38,591 nt of DNA, from assembly GCF_012932495.1 (NCBI RefSeq), contig NZ_JABCNG010000011.1, positions 1 to 38,591 of the forward strand. The letters run 5' to 3'. Source of the stretch: Novosphingobium sp. SG919. Its GTDB lineage: Bacteria; Pseudomonadota; Alphaproteobacteria; Sphingomonadales; Sphingomonadaceae. The notes below the pieces were generated by a model that was given only the letters and a program-made list of their open reading frames with translations, was not told the origin of the DNA and did not search any database. Shown in pieces: positions 6,797 through 13,141 of the stretch (positions are counted from its first letter, which is position 1; every line of letters begins with the position of its first letter). The position numbers were made by a program, and so were the translations under genes.

Positions 6797-7363
6797 ATGA
6801 AAATCGGCTATGCCCGGGTTTCGACCGGTGAACAGAATCTCGCTTTGCAACGGGATGCACTGCGTGCCGCAGGCTGCGAAAAGATTTACGAGGACCATGG
6901 GGTTTCAGGATCGGCCGTTATCAAGCCGCAGTATGACGAGGCGCTGCGCGCCGCGCGCGCAGGTGATGAGGTTATTGTGTGGCGCCTGGATCGCCTCTCG
7001 CGCTCACTCCTCGCCCTCATCGCTGAATTGCAGCAGCTTTCCCAACTCGGCCTCGGCTTCCGCTCGCTAACTGAGCAGATTGAGACCGTCACACCCGCGG
7101 GCCAGCTCTTCTTCCACATTGTGGGTGCTTTCGCACAGTTCGAGCGTGATGTGATCCGCGAGAGAACCCGTGCGGGGCTAGAATCCGCCCGCAGGGTGGG
7201 CAAGAGGCTGGGGCGCCCGCCCGCTGTCAGCGACGAACAATGGCAAGCGGTCAGAAAGTTGATGCGCGCCGATCCGCCGCTATCTCCAGCGCAAGCCGCC
7301 AAACTGCTCGGCATCTCCCGCCAGGCCGTGCACAAGCGCCTCAAGGCGGAGGCCGCTGGCTAA
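6797..7363 (+). CDS. Serine recombinase, Tn3-type resolvase
   Basis: A 188-residue serine resolvase of the usual small size. The catalytic motif YARVST places the nucleophile at Ser9 with Arg7. WRLDRLSRS gives Asp65, Arg66 and Arg69, and FAQFERDVIRERTRAGL is the long E-helix region. A C-terminal helix-turn-helix (LSPAQAAKLLGISRQAVHKR) reads the DNA. All catalytic residues are present, so it is expected to be active. On plasmids such enzymes resolve multimers to monomers. No transposase accompanies it, which argues for a maintenance role and not a transposon. The palindrome array upstream is its probable site. Confidence 0.92.
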   Translation: MKIGYARVSTGEQNLALQRDALRAAGCEKIYEDHGVSGSAVIKPQYDEALRAARAGDEVIVWRLDRLSRSLLALIAELQQLSQLGLGFRSLTEQIETVTPAGQLFFHIVGAFAQFERDVIRERTRAGLESARRVGKRLGRPPAVSDEQWQAVRKLMRADPPLSPAQAAKLLGISRQAVHKRLKAEAAG

Positions 7364-7714
7364 CCCCGATCTTCCGATCCTGGGGCACCCTGCACCCGCC
7401 CTCCCCCGCGGCTGTTGTGATGGCCGGTTCCCCCTTCCCTGCTCTCGCGCGTCAACGCCGGTGCACGGTAGCGAAGGCAATTGCAGATCTGTCGCTGGTC
7501 AAGCCCGCCCGGGTTTGCGTCTTTCCTCCCTGACGCAGGCAGGCTCCGTCGTCCGCCTAGTGCGGGTCGGGTCTACACCCTCAAGCAGAATATCGGCCCT
7601 CGTGAGGGCCTACGGTTTCCACCTGCGGTGGACCCTCCGTTATTCAGCTTGCCCGCGGCGAACGCTCCGCCTCCTGAAATTGCGTCAGGAACGACACCAA
7701 CCCAGGAGATTATC
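7364..7714. other. Gene-free stretch with two hairpins before ssb
   Basis: I see no gene here. Near its end are two short perfect hairpins: GGCCCT/AGGGCC around a CGTG loop (7595-7610) and TCCACC/GGTGGA around TGC (7618-7632). They precede the ssb ribosome site by about 70 bases and may belong to its leader or terminate the resolvase transcript. An in-frame extension of ssb back to 7481 is possible but has no domain content. Confidence 0.4.
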
Positions 7715-8050
7715 ATGGCACAGAACATTGCAGAATTCCGCATCATCGGCCGCATCGGCAAGATCGACGCCAAGGACAAGGTTACTTTCATCGATGTCGC
7801 CTCTAACTACAATCGCCAGGAAGATGGCGTGTGGAAGACCGACACCCATTGGAACCGCGTTACCTGCTTCGCTCGCGTTGCCGAGCGAGCGAGCAAGGCC
7901 GGCAAGGGAGACCTGGTTCACATCACTGGCCGCGTCCGGCAGAACAGTTTCGAGAAAGAAGGCGTTACCATCTACACCGTCGAACTCATTGCCGACAGCT
8001 TCGCCGTTCTAGCCAAGCCGAACGAGGCTAACGAGGAAGCGGGCGAGTGA
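7715..8050 (+). CDS. ssb: Single-stranded DNA-binding protein
   Basis: A 111-residue SSB-family OB-fold protein. Visible parts are FRIIGRIGKIDAKDKVTFIDVA (strands 1 and 2), THWNRVTCFARVAE, and the KGDLVHITGRVRQNSFEKEG strand-loop. It lacks the acidic DDDIPF-type tail of chromosomal SSB, as is common for short plasmid versions. The ATG at 7715 is chosen because AGGAGA lies 6 to 11 bases upstream. The role is to coat single-stranded DNA during transfer and replication, which suits a conjugative plasmid. A strong terminator follows directly. Confidence 0.9.
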   Translation: MAQNIAEFRIIGRIGKIDAKDKVTFIDVASNYNRQEDGVWKTDTHWNRVTCFARVAERASKAGKGDLVHITGRVRQNSFEKEGVTIYTVELIADSFAVLAKPNEANEEAGE

Positions 8051-8057
8051 CCGAGCG

Positions 8058-8087
8058 GGGGCGGGCGGCCTGCTGGCCGCCCGCCCC
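8058..8087 (+). terminator. Rho-independent terminator after ssb
   Basis: A perfect 13-bp GC stem (GGGGCGGGCGGCC, 8058-8070, with 8075-8087) closes a TGCT loop, 7 bases after the ssb stop codon, and is followed by TTGTT. Confidence 0.85.
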
Positions 8088-8130
8088 TTGTTCACCGATC
8101 GGCCGGCGCAGGCGCGACGGAAGGGTTCAA

Positions 8131-8300
8131 GGATATCAATATCCTAGCATATGCTATCATAATAAAGCGAATACAGGCTAGCAGCGTGCTAGCAAGACGC
8201 TAACTAGTAGCTAATTGATAGCGTGTGCTATGCACGCATATCGATAGGCATATGATATCATACAGAAAACTAGCAGCTTGCGTTTGATAGCTATCTGCTT
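8131..8300. repeat. AT-rich array of TAGC/GCTA dyads, candidate centromere (parS)
   Basis: This stretch is much more AT-rich than its surroundings and is packed with short dyads built on GCTA and TAGC. Examples are TAGCATATGCTA (perfect palindrome, about 8145-8156), GCTAGCA with TGCTAGC (8178-8194), GCGTG with CACGC around 8221-8237, and GATAGCTATC (8286-8295). It lies directly upstream of parA. Arrays like this next to a ParA/RHH pair serve as both centromere and operator in type Ib partition systems (family knowledge). Confidence 0.65.
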
Positions 8301-8338
8301 TACAAAGCTGCCTTCTGAAATCGCACGAAGGCATCAAG

Positions 8339-9022
8339 ATGGTAACGATCGCGCTGTCCTCATCGAAAGGTGGCTGCGGCAAATCCACCACTGTCCTCGC
8401 TCTCGCCAGCGCGTTCAGCGCCGATGGCTATACCGTTCGCATAATCGATGCCGACCGTTCGCAGCGCCTTTTGCGGTGGGGTCAGCTCGGAACCCCGCCT
8501 TCGAACGTCACTGTCGTAGCTGCCGATGAACGAACGCTACGGGCTGCTGTCGAAGAGGGGAGGGGGCTTGCCGATGTTGTCCTGATCGACGTGGAGGGTT
8601 CGGCCAATATGGCAGTCACCTTTGCTGTTGGGTTGTCCGATGCGGTAATCGTTCCGGCCAACCCATCAGCTCCAGACGTCGAGGACGCCATCTCTACTGT
8701 GGCCATGATCCGCGACACGGCCGCTATGGCCAGGCGCTCAATTCCACATGCCTTGCTCTGGACCCGCGTTCCGTCAGCCATTCGCTCGCGCGAGTTCGCG
8801 GCGCTTGAGGATCAGGTGAGGGAGGGGGGCATCCCCACCATCGGACGGGTCTACGAGCGCACCGCCTACAAGAGCTTGTTCAGCTTCACGACCACGCTGG
8901 ATCGCCTGCCTCCTGCGGAGGTTCCCGGTCTGGCCAAGGCTCGGGCCGAGGCGGCAGATCTTGCCGCTCGCGTGGCGCAACTGATCGCTGCCGCGCAGGC
9001 CACTGAGGAGCAAATCGCATGA
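8339..9022 (+). CDS. parA: ParA-family partition ATPase
   Basis: A 227-residue ParA/MinD-type ATPase of the short class that lacks an N-terminal HTH. The deviant Walker A motif SSKGGCGKSTT is at residues 7 to 17, with the signature lysine at the start. The switch region RIIDADRSQ and a Walker B-like ADVVLIDVEG follow. Such enzymes bind DNA non-specifically and segregate plasmid copies through a small centromere-binding partner. The partner is probably the next gene, which overlaps by 4 bases (ATGA). The upstream AT-rich dyad array is the likely centromere. The ATG is preceded by GAAGG. Confidence 0.9.
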   Translation: MVTIALSSSKGGCGKSTTVLALASAFSADGYTVRIIDADRSQRLLRWGQLGTPPSNVTVVAADERTLRAAVEEGRGLADVVLIDVEGSANMAVTFAVGLSDAVIVPANPSAPDVEDAISTVAMIRDTAAMARRSIPHALLWTRVPSAIRSREFAALEDQVREGGIPTIGRVYERTAYKSLFSFTTTLDRLPPAEVPGLAKARAEAADLAARVAQLIAAAQATEEQIA

Positions 9023-9342
9023 GTGACCAGCCCACCCGCCGCAGCCTTCTCGCCTCTGTGCAAACCAAGACGCCAACGCCGCTTTCAGGGCCTGCCCCAA
9101 GTCCGGTCGACGACCACGCGCTTCGCGAGGCGGCAGAGCGCCACGGTTTCACCGCCGCAGGCTCGACACCGCCAACGCTTCGCCGGAAGCGGTCCGGGGC
9201 AGGCCGTAGCTACCAGCTCAACGTCCGCCTACGCCCTGACACTGCCAGCCTCATCTACGACGAGTCCAACCGTCGCGACATTCCAATTGCTCAGGTTATC
9301 GAGGAAGCGATGGAAGCGCTCTGCCAGCAGCGTGGTTCGTGA
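9019..9342 (+). CDS. Small centromere-binding partner of ParA (RHH-like)
   Basis: A 107-residue protein with a disordered, proline-rich N-terminal half and a C-terminal segment (SYQLNVRLRPDTASLIYDES, then IPIAQVIEEAMEALCQ) that fits a strand-helix-helix ribbon fold. The start codon overlaps the parA stop (ATGA), so the two are translationally coupled. By position and fold it is the adaptor that binds the centromere and stimulates ParA, comparable in role to ParG, ParR or Omega proteins (family knowledge applied by analogy). Direct similarity to a named family is not obvious from reading. Confidence 0.7.
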   Translation: MSDQPTRRSLLASVQTKTPTPLSGPAPSPVDDHALREAAERHGFTAAGSTPPTLRRKRSGAGRSYQLNVRLRPDTASLIYDESNRRDIPIAQVIEEAMEALCQQRGS

Positions 9343-9440
9343 TGACACCACAAGCTGATCCTGATCGAGCCATCAGCGCTACCCTGTTCGGAGTGGAGCA
9401 ACCGGTCAAGGGCGAGTTGCTCCGCTCCGAACGAGGCTGA
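9342..9440 (+). CDS. 32-residue coupled small ORF
   Basis: A 32-residue reading frame (starting MTPQADPDRAISATLFGVEQ) whose ATG shares the A of the preceding TGA stop and whose own TGA is followed after one base by the ATG of the next gene. This tight packing between two genes suggests that it is translated. No ribosome site of its own is evident. No homology is recognised, and it may simply be a coupling peptide. Confidence 0.45.
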   Translation: MTPQADPDRAISATLFGVEQPVKGELLRSERG

Positions 9441-9441
9441 T

Positions 9442-9711
9442 ATGGAAGTCCATTGGTATCACTTTGTCCTGGCCCTGATCGCCATCATCGCCATTCTGCG
9501 GCTGATCGGCCTCATCATTATCGCTGGCCTGGCCTATGCCTTCTATCACGCATGGAGCACCCACGCCCACGCAGAAATCTATGTGGTCTACGCTCTCGTT
9601 GCGCTCACATTATTCGGCCTCGTCAGCAATCTCGGTAGAGGATCAAGCAAGGACGACGACTTCACGAACGCTCAGTACCAGCGACGCCAGCGCGAGGGCC
9701 GGTTCGACTGA
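9442..9711 (+). CDS. Small two-pass membrane protein
   Basis: An 89-residue protein with two hydrophobic segments: about residues 6 to 34 (FVLALIAIIAILRLIGLIII and on) and about residues 47 to 63 (YVVYALVALTLFGLV). The C-terminus is charged and soluble (SKDDDFTNAQYQRRQREG). It ends the parA transcription unit, starting one base after the tiny ORF. The function is unknown. A role in partition is not implied by its composition, and it may relate to transfer or membrane tethering. Confidence 0.6.
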   Translation: MEVHWYHFVLALIAIIAILRLIGLIIIAGLAYAFYHAWSTHAHAEIYVVYALVALTLFGLVSNLGRGSSKDDDFTNAQYQRRQREGRFD

Positions 9712-9819
9712 ACTGACTGGCATGCTGCAGAACTCTTCACCATGTTTCACCAAGCCCGATTCATACACCATGCCCCAAGCGAAGGTCGGCGTAGGAGAGC
9801 GAGGGCGCTAACGCGGCGC

Positions 9820-10077
9820 CTATTCCACGAACTTTTCCAGCACCGCCTCAGCACCACGATCACTGACTAGCCGCGCCAACTGGCGAGCCTGTGATCGTGT
9901 CATGCCGGGAATCTTGACCTTGCCGAGTGCTTCCAAGAAGGCTTCACGGCCGGCGTCAGCTTGGGCTTCTCGCGCTGCCTTCTCTTCCTCAGCAAGCTGA
10001 AGAAGACGTTCCTCAAGCCTCGACCTTTCGGCTTGGATAGCGTCAAGTTTGTTGGTGCCGCGCGCCGTTTTCACCAT
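9820..10077 (-). CDS. Small coiled-coil protein divergent from oriT
   Basis: An 85-residue, highly charged helical protein. Residues 10 to 45 look like a coiled coil (LDAIQAERSRLEERLLQLAE and on), and the C-terminus PGMTRSQARQLARLVSDRGA may be a small DNA-binding helix pair. The ATG at 10077 has GGAGGA 6 bases upstream; a frame open to 10464 is rejected because it runs through oriT. Its place beside oriT, divergent from the mobilisation genes, matches small relaxosome accessory genes (TraC/TraD or MobC-like in role). This is inference from position. Confidence 0.65.
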   Translation of the reverse strand: MVKTARGTNKLDAIQAERSRLEERLLQLAEEEKAAREAQADAGREAFLEALGKVKIPGMTRSQARQLARLVSDRGAEAVLEKFVE

Positions 10078-10148
10078 ACCCATTCCTCCGCGTCCATATG
10101 CGATCCATAACAGCATGTGCGATCTGTAGCGCCCGGCTGCTGTGGCTC

Positions 10149-10258
10149 CAAGTCGAACATATAGGTGGGCGACTTGAAGGAGAAGGGGATGAAGGCTATG
10201 GAGAATAGATGAGGTAAGGCAGGATATCCGACCTGATAGCATTGTATGACACAATGCT
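10149..10258 (-). other. oriT: Origin of transfer (oriT) with P-type nic site
   Basis: Read on the minus strand, GGATATCCTGCC (around 10229-10218) contains the ATATCCTG|C core shared by the RP4 and Ti plasmid nic sites, which puts the predicted nick between 10220 and 10219. A perfect inverted repeat, AGCATTGT with ACAATGCT (10238-10258), lies just 5' of it on that strand, about where the RP4 oriT has its relaxosome-binding repeat. A second dyad (CAAGTCG/CGACTTG, 10149-10176) lies on the other side. Transfer from this nick would lead into the parA side and bring the T4SS genes in last. Confidence 0.75.
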
Positions 10259-10297
10259 CGTTCGGGCCGCTGCACGGGGCAAAGAGGTAGAGACCAA

Positions 10298-10864
10298 ATG
10301 AAGCCAGTCAGCCTTCGCCTCAAGGCAGAGCACCTCGCAGCAGTCGACGAGGTCGCACGCGCAGCGGGCCTCAATCGGAGCGAATGGATTACCAGGGCCA
10401 TCCTCGATAGCCTCACTTCCCGGCGAGAAGAGTTGCGCGACCTACCTGCTCCAACGGGACGCACCAGCGCCTTGTTTCTTCGCCTCGATCACGCTGAAAT
10501 AGCCGCCATCGACGCTGCAGCGGCTGCTGTCGGCGCCACGCGCATGCAGTGGCTTAGACGGACAATTCGCTGGCAGTTGTGGAGCAGGGCAGGGGAGCTA
10601 CGCCTTGCGCCTTTCACTGCCCGCGCGATCACAAAGCTCACGTTCCAGGTGCGGGCTATCGGCCGACTGCTGAACGATTCAGTGCGTGCGATGCAGACGG
10701 CCAACTTACGTGAGAGCACCTCAGAGCTTGTCAGCGCATCGCGACATGTCGTCGACATGGAGGAGCGGCTGACGCCGGTTATCATGACTGCGGCTCGCGA
10801 AACGCAGAGGCTCATCAGCGGTGAAGTTGCCTACTGGACCCGGCGCAGCGAGGAACCGGAATGA
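10298..10864 (+). CDS. Relaxosome accessory protein with two RHH units and MobC-like C-terminus
   Basis: A 188-residue protein. The first 45 residues form a ribbon-helix-helix (VSLRLKAEHLAAVDEVARAA, GLNRSEWITRAIL). A second, similar unit follows at about residues 53 to 95 (SALFLRLDHAEIAAIDAAAA, ATRMQWLRRTI). The rest resembles MobC-type mobilisation proteins (AITKLTFQVRAIGRLLN). It starts 40 bases after the oriT repeat and overlaps the relaxase gene by 4 bases, so it most likely binds oriT and loads the relaxase. Two RHH units in one chain would give a pseudo-dimer. Confidence 0.78.
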   Translation: MKPVSLRLKAEHLAAVDEVARAAGLNRSEWITRAILDSLTSRREELRDLPAPTGRTSALFLRLDHAEIAAIDAAAAAVGATRMQWLRRTIRWQLWSRAGELRLAPFTARAITKLTFQVRAIGRLLNDSVRAMQTANLRESTSELVSASRHVVDMEERLTPVIMTAARETQRLISGEVAYWTRRSEEPE

Positions 10865-12297
10865 GATCGTTCCAGTTTCCAACCGACATCCTGACGGCCG
10901 TGGAGCAGCTGCAGGGTAGGGGAGGGGCAGGCGCCCGCGGTCGCGTTGATCGTGCTGGTATTTCAAAGCTCGGTCAGGCTCTCGGTTCACCCTTACGTGC
11001 ACCGGTTGGGTTCGCCGCCGGTGTGACGCGGGAGGTGCTGTCACGATCTACAACGACACCCCAAGAACGCTCCTCGCGGGCGCTTGCGACGCTGAATCGT
11101 ACTGCCCGCCGCGTTCCCGAAGTGATGGTAAAGGTTACCGGTCGGCAGAACGGATCTGGGAGTGTCGTCGGAAACTTTACCTACATCTCGCGCCTCGGTC
11201 ATGACGAGAAGGAACAGGTTGAGCTCCTCACGAGCGAGCGACAGTTACTCACGAACGGCGCCGAGATGCTCGACCTTGCACGCGATTGGCAGAGTTGGGA
11301 ATTGGCGGACAGTTCCCGCCGGCAGGGCGCCACCTCGATCTCAATGATCTTCTCAATGCCCGTCGGTACGGACGCTCACAAGCTTCGCGATGCCGTTGAG
11401 CAGTTTGCTGTCGAGGAAATGGCTAACCGCCGATGGGTGCTCGCGCTGCACCAGGACAAGGATCATCCGCACGTCCATCTCACCGTTGCCCGCCGTGACC
11501 TCGATGGCCGCCGCTTCCACCCTGATCGTCAGGAGCTTCAGCACTACCGTGAGCGTTTCGCCGAGCTGCTCCGCGATCGTGGTATCGAGGCCAACGCGAC
11601 ACCGCGCAGAGCGCGTGGCATCGTGCCTAAGGCCGATCCACTTCCGGTCATCAAGATGCGGGAGAACGGCAAGGTGCCACATGCCGATCGCGCGCGTGAA
11701 ATTGAGGCGAGAGCAGGGGTGGCGTCCGACCAGCCCCGCGATCACGAACAACGGGCGGAGAAGCGCCAGCAGTTCGTCAAGGAGACCTATGCTAAGGCAA
11801 TAGCGCATCTTCAAGGCGGCAACCCGGAACAACGCGCGATAGCGGCGGCGCTGCGCCAGTTCGCCGACCAGCTTCCCGAACCCAAAACCCGCTTTGCGGC
11901 GACAGTGGAGCGGCTCCGCGAGGGCAGGGCCTTGCCTGATAACGCCCGTCCTGATCCCGCGCTTGAGCGCCTGAAGGCACGTGTCGCCGCCCGCGATACT
12001 CAACACCCCCAAACTCGGGACGAGGCTCTCGCGAGCCTTAGCGGCCGCCTGGCGGGTCATCTGGGCACCGTCACGCCTGGTCGAACGCTCGATACCGATG
12101 AGGACACCAGAGCGCGCCTGGATCGCCTCAAGGAACGCCTCGAACAAACTCAACCACGTTCGCTTCGGTCCGCGACGAAAGGGCCTTCAGAGCACACCCG
12201 TCAGATTGAGAAGGTGGCTGAACGCGTGCGCGATGTCGCCAAGGACAAGAGCCGTGGCCGCGACAACACGAAGGATCGAGGAGGTCCTGCACGATGA
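10861..12297 (+). CDS. MOB_P (VirD2-like) conjugative relaxase
   Basis: A 478-residue relaxase. The three-histidine metal site is clear at residues 197 to 206 (HQDKDHPHVH), and the motif I tyrosine is probably Tyr108 in NFTYISR. Residues 1 to 85 are a leader unlike most relaxases and could be an extra DNA-contact region. After about residue 280 the protein is charged and helical, as in the C-terminal secretion part of VirD2/TraI-like proteins. It should nick oriT at about 10,220, stay attached to the 5' end and be exported through VirD4/VirB. Its start overlaps the accessory gene (ATGA) and its end overlaps the next gene (ATGA). Confidence 0.9.
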   Translation: MRSFQFPTDILTAVEQLQGRGGAGARGRVDRAGISKLGQALGSPLRAPVGFAAGVTREVLSRSTTTPQERSSRALATLNRTARRVPEVMVKVTGRQNGSGSVVGNFTYISRLGHDEKEQVELLTSERQLLTNGAEMLDLARDWQSWELADSSRRQGATSISMIFSMPVGTDAHKLRDAVEQFAVEEMANRRWVLALHQDKDHPHVHLTVARRDLDGRRFHPDRQELQHYRERFAELLRDRGIEANATPRRARGIVPKADPLPVIKMRENGKVPHADRAREIEARAGVASDQPRDHEQRAEKRQQFVKETYAKAIAHLQGGNPEQRAIAAALRQFADQLPEPKTRFAATVERLREGRALPDNARPDPALERLKARVAARDTQHPQTRDEALASLSGRLAGHLGTVTPGRTLDTDEDTRARLDRLKERLEQTQPRSLRSATKGPSEHTRQIEKVAERVRDVAKDKSRGRDNTKDRGGPAR

Positions 12298-12758
12298 ACG
12301 ATGACGTTACCGCCATTCTGATCAAGGCGATCGATCTGCTACACCAGCGTCTCGACGAGGTGGATCGAACGCAGCAAGAGATTCTCGCCAACCTGGCCCA
12401 CCTCGCTACCGTCGGTGGCCTCACCTATGTTGCCTGTGACCAGGAGCGGCCGCTGCCAGCGGAAACGCTGAACGAGCCGCTCTTCGCGCGATTCCTTGCC
12501 GCCTATCCAATCGATGGACCGGCCATCATCGGTGCCCGGGCTATGGCGGCCGAACTTCAGCGCCTTTCGGGCGTTGATCCTGCGCACCTTGCGCCGGCGT
12601 TCGAGCGGCTGCAGCAGGACAGCAGCCTTACCCCGGTCCAACGCATACGCAACAGCCAGCTAGAACGCGCTATGAGAGAGAAACATGGCGATCTTGCGCA
12701 GCTCGCGGCCAAGACCCGTGATGCCGGCGCTTCTCCATCCCGCACGCCTGAACGTTAG
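12294..12758 (+). CDS. Hypothetical protein at end of mobilisation operon
   Basis: A 154-residue soluble protein. The first 45 residues are helical with heptad character (LLHQRLDEVDRTQQEILANL). The centre (FARFLAAYPIDGPAIIGARA) and C-terminus are helical and basic. It overlaps the relaxase stop by 4 bases and the convergent gene at 12755 by 4 bases. I do not recognise a family. The coupling to the relaxase suggests a helper role in DNA processing or substrate recruitment. Confidence 0.65.
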   Translation: MNDDVTAILIKAIDLLHQRLDEVDRTQQEILANLAHLATVGGLTYVACDQERPLPAETLNEPLFARFLAAYPIDGPAIIGARAMAAELQRLSGVDPAHLAPAFERLQQDSSLTPVQRIRNSQLERAMREKHGDLAQLAAKTRDAGASPSRTPER

Positions 12759-13141
12759 CGCTCGCGATCGCCTCGATCCGCCGCTCCGTCGCGGGCTTGC
12801 CGATCCTCGATCTCACGGCGTCGCTCTTCTCTGAGATCCTTGATCTTCGGCGCTGTGATTGGCTGACCAGCTTCGATCGCCTTGGCTACCACCTCGACCG
12901 TTGCCCTACGCATCCGCTGGGCTTCGGGGGAAGCTGCGCCGTACTTGGAGTCGACCACAGCGTTCATTGCTGCAACATTCTTCGCCGCAGCATTCATGGC
13001 CGGGTTGGCCACGCGCTCGGCCTGGCTCGCCTTGCGGAACTCGGCGGCCATCTTAAGCCTGCGATCCGATTCAACACGGTCCCTGGTTCCGTCCGTCACC
13101 TCGGTCGGCTTTGCTCCCGAAGCATCCCGATCATTGGCCAT
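12755..13141 (-). CDS. Small charged protein at the end of the T4SS operon
   Basis: A 128-residue hydrophilic protein, rich in Arg, Glu and Ala, with no membrane segment. Its start lies inside the end of virD4 (11-base overlap), so it is the last gene of the long minus-strand secretion operon. The tail is almost wholly charged (DLREERRREIEDRQARDGAA). I recognise no family. A role with the coupling protein is possible by position only. Confidence 0.6.
   Translation of the reverse strand: MANDRDASGAKPTEVTDGTRDRVESDRRLKMAAEFRKASQAERVANPAMNAAAKNVAAMNAVVDSKYGAASPEAQRMRRATVEVVAKAIEAGQPITAPKIKDLREERRREIEDRQARDGAADRGDRER

Noticed and set aside
6797..7363. Resolvase as part of a Tn3 transposon
   Set aside because: No transposase gene and no terminal inverted repeats were seen; it lies among maintenance genes.
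10078..10464. Long upstream extension of the small coiled-coil gene
   Set aside because: It would place oriT and the start of the RHH accessory gene inside a coding region; GGAGGA supports the start at 10077.
11353..12153. A 266-residue open frame on the minus strand inside the relaxase gene
   Set aside because: The relaxase frame carries the HxDxxHPHxH motif; the antisense frame is a shadow.
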